Part shown: piece by piece, positions 43,182 to 51,260 of the stretch
Position numbering within the stretch: position 1 is the stretch's first letter
How the letters are laid out: each line of letters opens with the position of its first letter
Assembly: GCF_020164955.1 (NCBI RefSeq)
Contig: NZ_JAIUHG010000036.1
Location: forward strand, 1 to 56,534
Direction: 5' to 3'
From: Mesorhizobium sp. CA8
Lineage (GTDB): Bacteria > Pseudomonadota > Alphaproteobacteria > Rhizobiales > Rhizobiaceae
DNA length: 56,534 nucleotides
Made by a program: the position numbers and the translations under genes
Notes under the pieces: model-generated
The model's input: only the letters and a program-made list of their open reading frames with translations
The model's database searches: none
What the model was told of the DNA's origin: nothing

Positions 43182-44375
43182 TTAGCCCTTCACCGCCTTG
43201 ACGATCTTCTTGGCCGCATCGTCGAGATCGTCGGCCGAGACGACGTTGAGGCCGCTGTCGTTGATGATCTTCTTGCCGAGCTCGGCATTGGTGCCTTCCA
43301 GCCGCACGACCAGCGGCACTTTCAGGCCCACTTCCTTGACCGCCGCGATCACGCCTTCGGCGATGACATCGCATTTCATGATGCCGCCGAAGATGTTGAT
43401 CAGGATGCCTTCGACCGCCGGATCCTTGGTGATGATCTTGAACGCCGCCGTGACCTTTTCCTTGGAGGCGCCGCCGCCGACGTCGAGGAAGTTAGCCGGC
43501 TCAGCACCGTAGAGCTTGATGATGTCCATCGTCGCCATGGCAAGGCCGGCGCCGTTGACCATGCAGCCGATATTGCCGTCGAGCGCGACATAGGCGAGGT
43601 CGTATTTCGACGCCTCGATCTCCTTCTCGTCCTCCTCGGTCGTGTCGCGCAATTCCATCACGTCCGGGTGGCGGAACAGCGCATTGTTGTCGAACGACAC
43701 CTTTGCATCGAGCACGCGCAGATGCCCGTCCTTCATGACGATGAGCGGATTGACCTCGAGCAGGCTCATGTCCTTCTCGACGAAGGCCTTATAGAGGATC
43801 GGGAACAGCGAAGCGCCGTCCTTGGCCGCATCGCCGTCGAGCTTCAGCGCGGCGTTGAGCTTCTTGACGTCATCCGCCGTCACGCCTTTTTCCGGGTCGA
43901 TGGCGACGGTGAGGATCTTTTCGGGCGTGTCATGCGCGACCGTCTCGATGTCCATGCCGCCCTCGGTGGAGACAACGAAGGCGATACGGCCGACCGAGCG
44001 GTCGACCAGGATCGACAGATAGAGCTCGCGGGCAATGTCGGCGCCGTCCTCGATATAGAGGCGGTTGACCTGCTTGCCGGCCGGACCGGTCTGCTTGGTG
44101 ACCAGCGTGTGGCCGAGCATCTCGTTGGCATTGGCGACGACTTCCGCCGCCGACTTCGCCAGCCGCACGCCGCCCTTGGCGTCGGGGCCGAGTTCCTTGA
44201 ATTTGCCCTTGCCGCGGCCGCCGGCATGGATCTGGCTCTTCACGACATAGAGCGGGCCAGGCAGCGCCTTGGCGGCGGCTTCCGCCTCGCTGGCCTTGAA
44301 CACCGGAACGCCGCTTGCGACCGGCGCGCCGAACGTCTTCAGCAGCGCCTTGGCCTGATACTCATGGATGTTCAT
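43182..44375 (-). CDS. sucC: Succinyl-CoA synthetase beta subunit
   Basis: ADP- or GDP-forming beta subunit, 397 aa, full length. ATP-grasp: MNIHEYQAKALLKTFGAPV, KSQIHAGGRGKGKF, LLEVNPLIVMKDGHL and the INIFGGIMKCDVIAEGV end. Follows mdh by 36 bases. Confidence 0.97.
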   Translation of the reverse strand: MNIHEYQAKALLKTFGAPVASGVPVFKASEAEAAAKALPGPLYVVKSQIHAGGRGKGKFKELGPDAKGGVRLAKSAAEVVANANEMLGHTLVTKQTGPAGKQVNRLYIEDGADIARELYLSILVDRSVGRIAFVVSTEGGMDIETVAHDTPEKILTVAIDPEKGVTADDVKKLNAALKLDGDAAKDGASLFPILYKAFVEKDMSLLEVNPLIVMKDGHLRVLDAKVSFDNNALFRHPDVMELRDTTEEDEKEIEASKYDLAYVALDGNIGCMVNGAGLAMATMDIIKLYGAEPANFLDVGGGASKEKVTAAFKIITKDPAVEGILINIFGGIMKCDVIAEGVIAAVKEVGLKVPLVVRLEGTNAELGKKIINDSGLNVVSADDLDDAAKKIVKAVKG

Positions 44376-44411
44376 GCGCTTGGTCTCCGGGGAGGGTTGC
44401 TTGCCGCGAGA

Positions 44412-45380
44412 TTACTTGCCGGCGAGATGCGGGGCGATCTTGGTGCAGGCCTCGGTCAGGCCCTGCACGGCCGCGACCGAATTGTCGAACATCTTCTGCT
44501 CGGCCTTGGACAGGTCGATCTCAATGACGCGCTCGACGCCACCGGCGCCGATCACCACCGGAACGCCGACATAGGTGTTCTTCACGCCATACTGGCCCGA
44601 GAGATGCGCAGCACACGGAAGCACGCGCTTCTTGTCCTTGAGGTAGGATTCGGCCATCGCGATCGCGGAAGCCGCCGGCGCGTAATAAGCCGAACCGGTC
44701 TTAAGCAGGCCGACGATCTCGGCGCCGCCGTCTCGGGTGCGCTGCACGATCTGGTCGAGCTTCTCCTTCGAGGTCCAGCCCATCTTGACGAGGTCGGGCA
44801 GCGGGATGCCGGCCACAGTCGAATAGCGGATCATCGGCACCATCGAATCGCCGTGGCCGCCGAGCACGAAGGCGGTGACGTCCTCGACCGAGACCTTGAA
44901 CTCCTCGGCCAGGAAGTAGCGGAAGCGGGCGCTGTCGAGCACGCCGGCCATGCCGACGACATGGCTGGTGGGGAGGCCAGAGAACTTCTGCAGTGCCCAC
45001 ACCATCGCGTCGAGCGGGTTGGTGATGCAGATGACGAAGGCCTTCGGCGCATATTTCTTCAGCCCGGCGCCGACCTGTTCCATCACCTTGAGGTTGATGC
45101 CGAGAAGGTCGTCGCGGCTCATACCGGGCTTGCGCGGCACGCCGGCGGTGACGATACACACATCCGCGCCCTCGATGCCGGCATAGTCGTTGACGCCGGT
45201 CAGCCGGGAATCGAAGCCGTCGACCGGCGAAGACTGCGCGATGTCGAGACCCTTGCCCTGCGGAATACCCTCGGCGATGTCGAACAGCACCACGTCGCCG
45301 AGATCCTTGAGGCCGATCATATGGGCGAGCGTGCCGCCGATCATGCCCGAGCCGATGAGCGCTATCTTGTTGCGTGCCAT
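44412..45380 (-). CDS. mdh: Malate dehydrogenase
   Basis: Lactate-dehydrogenase-like MDH, 322 aa. NAD site KIALIGSGMIGGTLAHM, substrate arginines in TAGVPRKPGMSRDDLL, and catalytic His in LGGHGDSMVPM. The start at 45380 replaces a longer open frame to 45467. First gene of the mdh-suc-odh cluster; the promoter should lie in the A/T-rich stretch above 45380, which has a nine-A run at 45483-45491. Confidence 0.97.
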   Translation of the reverse strand: MARNKIALIGSGMIGGTLAHMIGLKDLGDVVLFDIAEGIPQGKGLDIAQSSPVDGFDSRLTGVNDYAGIEGADVCIVTAGVPRKPGMSRDDLLGINLKVMEQVGAGLKKYAPKAFVICITNPLDAMVWALQKFSGLPTSHVVGMAGVLDSARFRYFLAEEFKVSVEDVTAFVLGGHGDSMVPMIRYSTVAGIPLPDLVKMGWTSKEKLDQIVQRTRDGGAEIVGLLKTGSAYYAPAASAIAMAESYLKDKKRVLPCAAHLSGQYGVKNTYVGVPVVIGAGGVERVIEIDLSKAEQKMFDNSVAAVQGLTEACTKIAPHLAGK

Positions 45381-45591
45381 GTGAGGATGTTTTCCTTTGT
45401 CTGTGACGAAGTCGTGACGGGCCGGGGAGACCGAAAGGATGCGGGAAACCGCTAGATTTGGCCGCACCGAATAGCGCCGGCCAAAAAAAAATTCAAACGA
45501 TTATTTCGACCTCAGTGTTTTCAATCGGTTAGATGCTTCGGGAATTACGTAAACGTCAAAATTCATGAGCCGACTGAGGAGAATTTACACA

Positions 45592-46057
45592 ATGAACGCC
45601 GAAATCCGAAGGCTTCATCCCGGCGATGACGCGGTTGTGATGCGCGTTGCCGAGGAGGTGTTCGACCAGCCGGTGCAACCGGACCGTCTCGCTGCCTATC
45701 TCAACTCGCCAGGCCATTTCATGATCGTTGCCATGGTCGACGGCATTGTCGTCGGCCAATGCGCCGCTGTCATTCATCGCCATCCCGACAAGGTGAGCGA
45801 GCTTTACGTCGACGAGGTCGGCGTGGCGCCGCCTTCCCGTGCGGCAAGGCAGCGCCCGAAGGATGCTCGATGCCATGTTCAAAATCGGCCGCGCCCACGG
45901 CTGCGAGGAAGCCTGGGTCGGCACCGAGCCGGACAATCTTCCGGCGCGGGCGCTTTATGAGACGCGAAACGAGCCGCACGGGAAGGCGGAGGACTTCGTG
46001 ATGTATGTGTACGGGCTTTCGAAGTTGGTCGAAACGCCCCCGCCCTCATCATCCTAG
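45592..46057 (+). pseudogene. Frameshifted GNAT acetyltransferase (AAC(3)-I-like)
   Basis: Frame 1 from ATG 45592 gives MNAEIRRLHPGDDAVVM through ELYVDEVGVAPPS. From 45839 the next frame continues RQGSARRMLDAMFKIGRAHG and WVGTEPDNLPARALYE. Together they make one complete GNAT domain with the acetyl-CoA loop (RQGSARR). One extra C in CCC at 45836-45838 explains the break. The intact ribosome site GGAGA suggests recent decay or a sequencing error. Resembles rhizobial AAC(3)-I-like proteins; the substrate is uncertain. Confidence 0.8.
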
Positions 46058-46198
46058 GGCGAAGCAAGAGCGAAGCGACGCGCGCAGACCTTAGGATCCA
46101 TGCCATGATGCTAAACCCTTGGAACAGTTCAGAATTCTGCTCCGCCGTTTTCCATGTTCGGACATCACGGAATGATCCTCGGGCAAGCCCGAGGATCA
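46045..46198. repeat. Palindromic repeat cluster between GNAT and zapE
   Basis: Includes ATCCTAGGGCGAAGC ... CCTTAGGATCCATG, and a perfect TGATCCTCGGG-CAAG-CCCGAGGATCA hairpin at 46173-46198. No gene is seen in 46058-46212. Confidence 0.7.
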
Positions 46199-46212
46199 CG
46201 AAGGTGAGGAGG

Positions 46213-47433
46213 CTACCCCTTAGCCTGCCTTGCCTCGGCGGCCGGCGCGTCCGCATTCCGCCGCTCCGCCCAGCCATCCAGCCAATCGCGGCTCTGCATC
46301 TCGACCAGGCGCGAGGCTGTGCGCTCGAATTCGAACACTTCCGTGCCGCGCTTGGCCGTATAGAGCCGTTCGGGCGGCGCCGCGGCGCTCATCACCAGCC
46401 GCATGCGGTGGTCGTAGAGCGTGTCGATCAAAAGGATGAAGCGCTTGGCCTCGTTGCGCTTGCCTTCGCCAAGCACCGGCACATGGTCGATGAAAACGGT
46501 CGAGAAACGACCGGCGATCGCCAGATAGTCGCGCGCGCCGAGCGGCTTTTCGCAGAGGTCGGCAAAGGAAAAGCGCGCCGCGTCGCCGGCGGCGCGCGGC
46601 ACGACAAGCTGGCGGCCTTTCAGCGTCAGCGTCACCTCGCCGGTCGGCTGGCCATGCGTCATCGCCTTCCAGGCCTCGTCGAGCGCGCGCTCGGCCCCGG
46701 CGTCGTCCGGCGTGACATAGACCGGCTGGCGGTTGAGCTTTTCCTGCCGGTAGTCCTTTTCGGCATCCAGCGCCATCACATGTGCATTGCGCTCGAGCAA
46801 CGAGATGAACGGCAGGAAGAGCTGGCGGTTCAACCCGTCGCGATAAAGGTTCTCCGGCGTCACATTGGAGGTGGCGACCAGCACCACGCCATTGGCGAAC
46901 AGCGCCGAGAACAGGCGCGACAGGATCATCGCGTCGGCGATGTCGGTGACGGAGAACTCGTCGAAGCACAGCACCCAGGCTTCATCGGCGAGCGCCCGCG
47001 CCACCGGCGGGATCGGGTCGTCTTCCTTGACCGCGCCTTCCTTGCGCGCCTGCCGGTGCTTCTGGATGCGGTCCTGCACATCGGCCATGAAGTCGTTGAA
47101 ATGCACGCGGCGCTTACGCCGGACCGGCAACAGCTCGAAGAACATGTCCATCAGCATGGTCTTGCCGCGACCGACGCCGCCATGGATGTAGAGGCCTTTG
47201 ACCGGCTCGCGCGGCTGACGCTTGGCCGCGAACAGCCAGCCCAGCGCGCTCGATTTATGCGCCAGCCTTTTGGCCGAAATCTCGTCGATCAACCGGTCGA
47301 GCGCGGCGACGATCCGCTCCTGCGCCGGGTCGCGCCCGACCGCCCCGCTCTGGACGAGATGGTCGTAGCGCTGCCTGACGGTCGCGTGGGTCTGGATACC
47401 GTCGCGCAGATGCATGGGTCCGGTCTTTTGCAT
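46213..47433 (-). CDS. zapE: Cell division protein ZapE (AFG1-like ATPase)
   Basis: P-loop ATPase that modulates the Z-ring in E. coli, 406 aa. Walker A in KGLYIHGGVGRGKTMLMDMF and Walker B in VLCFDEFSVTDIADAM; sensor region LVATSNVTPENLYRDG. The start is taken at 47433 (MQKTGPMHLRDGIQTH), but 47415 is equally plausible because neither has a strong ribosome site. It lies downstream of omp19 on the same strand, separated by copy 4 of the structured element. Confidence 0.93.
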   Translation of the reverse strand: MQKTGPMHLRDGIQTHATVRQRYDHLVQSGAVGRDPAQERIVAALDRLIDEISAKRLAHKSSALGWLFAAKRQPREPVKGLYIHGGVGRGKTMLMDMFFELLPVRRKRRVHFNDFMADVQDRIQKHRQARKEGAVKEDDPIPPVARALADEAWVLCFDEFSVTDIADAMILSRLFSALFANGVVLVATSNVTPENLYRDGLNRQLFLPFISLLERNAHVMALDAEKDYRQEKLNRQPVYVTPDDAGAERALDEAWKAMTHGQPTGEVTLTLKGRQLVVPRAAGDAARFSFADLCEKPLGARDYLAIAGRFSTVFIDHVPVLGEGKRNEAKRFILLIDTLYDHRMRLVMSAAAPPERLYTAKRGTEVFEFERTASRLVEMQSRDWLDGWAERRNADAPAAEARQAKG

Positions 47434-47465
47434 TTTTTGCGCGGAACGCCTGAGGAAGGGCCAGA

Positions 47466-47673
47466 GTGTGTTGAGATTCAGGTCAGGCCGAGTCGAAAGT
47501 GACGGGTTCCGAGAACCGGAGCGGAGCGTACTTGAAGTACGTGAGCACCGGCCTTCGCCGGCCATAGCCTTAATTTAACTGCCACGCCACTCCTAAGTGC
47601 TTCGGCCGGCGAAGGCCGGAAGCGCAGGAAGCCGGCATTTGCAGGCCGGCCTCACCTGAATATCAGCACACCC
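47466..47673 (-). repeat. Structured 3'-UTR element, copy 4 (interrupted)
   Basis: Closing arms GTGTGTTGA and TCAGCACAC pair with one wobble and differ from the other three copies. The inner GATTCAGGTCAGGCCG arm, GGTTC-CGA-GAACC and CGTAC-TTGAA-GTACG hairpins are kept. A 64-base insert sits at 47552-47615. On the minus strand it starts five bases after the omp19 stop. Confidence 0.87.
47548..47619. mobile_element. 64-bp MITE-like insertion with CCGG duplication
   Basis: CCTTCGCCGGCC (47552-47563) and GGCCGGCGAAGG (47604-47615) are perfect 12-bp terminal inverted repeats. CCGG flanks both ends, and the uninterrupted copies at 4094 and 11934 have a single CCGG at this point (GAGCACCGGAAGCGCAGG). 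The inside is A/T-richer and codes for nothing. This is consistent with non-autonomous insertion and a 4-bp target duplication. Confidence 0.7.
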
Positions 47674-47678
47674 TCGCG

Positions 47679-48254
47679 TTATCTTGTAAGCGAGATGGGT
47701 TGCCCGTTGGAAGTCTGGCCGTCGAACTTTTCGCCGCCGGACGAATAGAGCCTGGCCAGCGTGCCGCCATTTTCGTCGTAAAGCGTCAGCTGCTTGCCGG
47801 CGACATTCCAAGACTTGATGCCGTCGATCGGCGCCGGGCAGTGCAGCGGACCGGCGCGGTAGCCGGCGCCGAACTTGGTCTGCGGCGTCGCCACCTTGCA
47901 GCTCTGCCCGGAGACATTGACGTTCCACACGCCGGCGACGCTGGCCGCGGTGAGATCGGTGGCGCCGGCAGGCGCCGCGCCGTCCGGCGGCAGCGAGGCG
48001 ACCTGGGTGTTCTTCGGCGCGGTCGGGAATTGCGACGGATCGGTGGTGCCGGGGGAAGCGGGCGGCGGCAGCTGGTTCTGCGTCACGGTCCCGGACGGCG
48101 CCGGCGTCAGCGGCGCCGGCTGCTGGTCGTCCATCGACGAGAAGCGCGAAGTCGAGCAGCCGCTCGCAACCAGCGCGGCCAGCGATACGGCTACAAGGCC
48201 GCTCTTCGAAAAGAGGCGGGACCGCGAAAAGGAGCGGGTCATCGAAAAATTCAT
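47679..48254 (-). CDS. omp19: Omp19-type outer-membrane lipoprotein (AprI/Inh fold)
   Basis: A 191-aa lipoprotein: basic N-terminus, hydrophobic stretch, then lipobox AALVASGCS. A Pro-rich linker leads to the C-terminal AprI/Inh-type protease-inhibitor domain: VAGVWNVNVSGQSCKVATPQ, AGYRAGPLHCPAPI, and LYDENGGTLARLYSSGG. The run is strongly similar to Brucella Omp19, which inhibits proteases. Two cysteines form the expected pair. GGAGG lies just upstream of ATG 48254. Promoter region 48255-48450 has no gene. Confidence 0.92.
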   Translation of the reverse strand: MNFSMTRSFSRSRLFSKSGLVAVSLAALVASGCSTSRFSSMDDQQPAPLTPAPSGTVTQNQLPPPASPGTTDPSQFPTAPKNTQVASLPPDGAAPAGATDLTAASVAGVWNVNVSGQSCKVATPQTKFGAGYRAGPLHCPAPIDGIKSWNVAGKQLTLYDENGGTLARLYSSGGEKFDGQTSNGQPISLTR

Positions 48255-48450
48255 CAAAACCTCCGTCGGATCCGGCCGGGGGGAGCCATCCGCGTAATCT
48301 TCGCTTCACCAAGACGGCGAAGGTGGCAGAATTTCAACCCGATATGGTTAAAATAGGGTTTTCGAGTCGGCTGTTGTAAATTTGTCGCAGCAACCGGTCG
48401 GCATCGGGGTGACGCTCGATGCGGCTATCCAAGCTGTTGAAATATCGCCA

Positions 48451-48888
48451 TTAAATCCGGGCGCTCGGCACGAACACATAGCCGTCCGGGCCGACAATGT
48501 AGCATTCGCGCAGGCCGTGCGACTTGTCGATCGAGCCGGCCAGCACGATGTGGCCGAGCGCCGCCGCCTTTTTCTCGACCGCATCCGGATCGGCGCCGTA
48601 AAGGCGCAGCTCTATGCCGGCGCCGCGCGTCTCGGCGCCCGAAGTGACCCCGGTCATCGGATTGTCGAGATAGGAGTGGTCGGCATGCAGCATCAAGACC
48701 GAGCCCAAAAGCTCAATCGCCGCGAAATCCTCGTCGGCATAGATGATCCGGGCGCCGAGCACGTCGCGGCAGAAAGCCTCCATCGCCGCCATGTCGGTGA
48801 CCAGAAGGTTGACGCCGATTCCAAGCGGCAGCGAGCGGCCGAAATCCTCGGCCTTCATCCACGGTGTCTTGGTTCGCTTCATCGCCAT
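48451..48888 (-). CDS. VOC-family (glyoxalase-like) protein
   Basis: A 145-aa protein with two beta-alpha-beta modules: GIGVNLLVTDMAAMEAFCRDVLGARI, then GIELRLYGADPDAVEKKAAALGH and YIVGPDGYVFVPSARI. Metal-ligand positions are not fully clear. Could be a glyoxalase, dioxygenase or resistance-type protein; substrate unknown. Confidence 0.85.
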   Translation of the reverse strand: MAMKRTKTPWMKAEDFGRSLPLGIGVNLLVTDMAAMEAFCRDVLGARIIYADEDFAAIELLGSVLMLHADHSYLDNPMTGVTSGAETRGAGIELRLYGADPDAVEKKAAALGHIVLAGSIDKSHGLRECYIVGPDGYVFVPSARI

Positions 48889-49013
48889 GACGGTTCACCC
48901 TCGCCCCCGATCCTATTTGAACCGAGCCTCGCCCGTTGGCATTCGCCGGCAAAATGCTTGCGCCAGGCGGGCGCGTCCTTATCTCAGGAAAGACCGAGCC
49001 GGCGGGAGAGTGA

Positions 49014-50051
49014 ATGGCCGCGAGAAAAAGAACCGCCAACCGCTATTACAGCGGCCCGCCCAGCGATCATTTCGACGGCGCCTTGTTCTTCAACCCCGGC
49101 GGCAAGCCGCCCGGGCGCTTCAGCGATCTCCTCAAATGGCAGTTCAGCGGCAAGCGGGCGAAATGGCCGGCCGCCTGGCCAAGCCCCCATCCGCCGGCAA
49201 AACCGGACGGACGGGTGGATGGCGGCGCGCTGAGGCTCACTATGGTCGGTCATGCCTCGCTTCTCATCCAGACTGCCGGGTTGAACATCCTGACCGATCC
49301 GGTGTGGTCGGAGCGCGCCTCGCCCTTCACCTTTGCCGGCCCGAGAAGGGTCAATGCGCCGGGCATTGCCTTTGCCGACCTGCCGCCGATCGATCTGGTC
49401 CTGGTCAGCCACAATCACTATGACCATCTCGACCTCATCACGCTGACGCGGCTGAAGGAGAGCCACGACCCGCTGGTGATCACGCCGCTCGGCAACGACG
49501 CCGTCATCGGCCGCGCCGTGCCCGGCATGCGGCTCGGCGTGCATGATTGGGGCGACCGGGTCGACATCGGCGCGGCCGCCATCCATGTCGAGCCGGCGCA
49601 TCACTGGTCGGCGCGCGGCGGACGCGACCGGCGTATGGCGCTGTGGGCGGGCTTCGTCATCGAAACAGCTGCCGGCAACATCTATTTCGCCGGCGACACC
49701 GGCTTCCATGACGGCATCAACTACCGGCTGATGGCGCAAAAGCATGGCGGCTTCCGCCTCGCCATCCTGCCGATCGGCGCCTATGAGCCGCGCTGGTTCA
49801 TGGCGCCGCAGCACCAGAACCCGCAGGAGGCCATGCAGGGCATGAAGCTGTGCAACGCCGCCTTCGCCGCCGGCTGCCATTGGGGGACCTTCCATCTTAC
49901 CGACGAGCCGATCGACGAACCGGCGCAGAAACTGGCCGACTCGCTGGCCGCCGAAGACCTGCCGCGGGAGCGTTTCCGCGCCATGCGACCCGGTGAAGTC
50001 TGGGATATACCGGCCATCTACAAAGGAACCCAAACCCGCCAAACGCGTTGA
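49014..50051 (+). CDS. MBL-fold metallohydrolase (NAPE-PLD/UlaG-like)
   Basis: A 345-aa metallo-beta-lactamase-fold hydrolase. The metal site HNHYDH is in LVLVSHNHYDHLDLIT; a further His is in VEPAHHWSARG, an Asp in FAGDTGF. The N-terminus (RYYSGPPSDHFDGALFFNP) and GHASLLIQTAGLNILTDPVWS resemble the NAPE-PLD/RomA type. GGGAGAG is upstream of ATG. Substrate unknown, perhaps phospholipid-like. Confidence 0.9.
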   Translation: MAARKRTANRYYSGPPSDHFDGALFFNPGGKPPGRFSDLLKWQFSGKRAKWPAAWPSPHPPAKPDGRVDGGALRLTMVGHASLLIQTAGLNILTDPVWSERASPFTFAGPRRVNAPGIAFADLPPIDLVLVSHNHYDHLDLITLTRLKESHDPLVITPLGNDAVIGRAVPGMRLGVHDWGDRVDIGAAAIHVEPAHHWSARGGRDRRMALWAGFVIETAAGNIYFAGDTGFHDGINYRLMAQKHGGFRLAILPIGAYEPRWFMAPQHQNPQEAMQGMKLCNAAFAAGCHWGTFHLTDEPIDEPAQKLADSLAAEDLPRERFRAMRPGEVWDIPAIYKGTQTRQTR

Positions 50052-50080
50052 TCCGCCGACGCAATTCGCCGGAGCTTCCC

Positions 50081-50242
50081 ATGATCAGGTGGATCATCAT
50101 TCTTCTCATCATTGCCGCCGCCGCGAGCCTGCTCGGCATGCCGGCGCTTGCAGGTGCGGCCGCTACCGGTGCGCGCATCCTCATAGGCATCGTGCTGATC
50201 ATCTTCCTGCTGATCGTGCTCGGTGTCTTCGCTGTCACGTAG
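50081..50242 (+). CDS. DUF1328-type small membrane protein
   Basis: A 53-aa hydrophobic protein with two membrane helices: MIRWIIILLIIAAAASLLG and ARILIGIVLIIFLLIVLGVF, separated by a Gly/Ala stretch (ALAGAAATG). This fits DUF1328/YtjA. GGAG precedes the ATG by six bases. Confidence 0.8.
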   Translation: MIRWIIILLIIAAAASLLGMPALAGAAATGARILIGIVLIIFLLIVLGVFAVT

Positions 50243-50336
50243 GCGCGACCGTTAGGTCGTCGCAGCGCGGCACTTTCGCCGTGACCCGAGAATATAGCCG
50301 GACTGGTAATTCCCGCCCGTTTCCGCCATATAGCGC

Positions 50337-50362
50337 CCAAACGGATTGGCCAAACGGATTGG
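50337..50362. repeat. Two-unit 13-bp direct repeat upstream of dapF
   Basis: CCAAACGGATTGG occurs twice in tandem, ending 13 bases before the dapF ATG. The first unit is followed directly by the second. It could be a regulatory repeat or slippage; no more can be said. Confidence 0.8.
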
Positions 50363-50375
50363 AATGACCGGTTAG

Positions 50376-51260
50376 ATGGCAGGCACCGCCCCCTTCGCCA
50401 AGATGAACGGCATCGGCAACGAGATAATCATTGCCGATATGCGCGGCCGCGCCGACAAGGTGACGGCGGCGGCCGCGATCGCCCTCAATGGTGACGCGGC
50501 GACCAAGTTCGACCAGATCATGGCGATTCACGATGCGCGCACGCCGGGCACCGCCTATTATATCGACATCCTGAACTCGGACGGTACCAGCGCGCAGGCC
50601 TGCGGCAACGGCACGCGCTGCGTCGTGCAGGCTCTGGCTGCCGAGACCGGACAGAAGCGCTTCACCTTCGAGACCCGCGCCGGCATTTTGAATGCCGAGG
50701 AGCATGCCGACGGCCTGATCTCGGTCGACATGGGCAAGCCGCGCTTCGGCTGGCAGGAAATCCCGCTGGCGGAAGAGTTCCGCGACACCCGCATGATTGA
50801 GCTGCAGATCGGCCCGATCGACGCGCCGGTGCTGCATTCGCCTTCGGCGGTGTCGATGGGCAACCCGCACGTGATCTTTTGGGTCGACAATGACGTCTGG
50901 TCCTACGAGCTCGACCGTTTCGGCCCGCTGCTCGAAAACCATCCGATCTTCCCGGAGCGCGCCAACATCACCATCGCTCAGGTGACTTCACCTGAAACGA
51001 TGATCATCCGCACCTGGGAGCGCGGCGCCGGCCTCACCAAGGCCTGCGGCTCGGCCGCTTGCGCCGCCGTGGTCGCTGCGGCCCGCACCAGGCGCACCGG
51101 CCGCAGCGTCTCGCTGCTGGCGCCCGGCGGCGGCAAGCTCAATGTCGAATGGCGCGACGACGATCACGTCATCCTGACCGGTGCTGCCGAATGGGAATTT
51201 TCCGGCAGCTTCGACCCCTCGACCGGCGCCTGGGCCCGCGACACCGAAAGCGCCGCCTGA
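50376..51260 (+). CDS. dapF: Diaminopimelate epimerase
   Basis: Interconverts L,L- and meso-diaminopimelate for lysine and peptidoglycan, 294 aa. The two catalytic cysteines are C76 in SAQACGNGTRC and the one in TKACGSAACAA. FAKMNGIGNEIIIAD begins the first lobe. The stop overlaps the mtaB start by one base (TGATG). Confidence 0.97.
   Translation: MAGTAPFAKMNGIGNEIIIADMRGRADKVTAAAAIALNGDAATKFDQIMAIHDARTPGTAYYIDILNSDGTSAQACGNGTRCVVQALAAETGQKRFTFETRAGILNAEEHADGLISVDMGKPRFGWQEIPLAEEFRDTRMIELQIGPIDAPVLHSPSAVSMGNPHVIFWVDNDVWSYELDRFGPLLENHPIFPERANITIAQVTSPETMIIRTWERGAGLTKACGSAACAAVVAAARTRRTGRSVSLLAPGGGKLNVEWRDDDHVILTGAAEWEFSGSFDPSTGAWARDTESAA

Noticed and set aside
45483..45560. Small RNA or promoter at the nine-A run
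   Set aside because: The A/T-rich stretch fits a promoter region for mdh, but no clear -35/-10 pair, hairpin or terminator could be defined.
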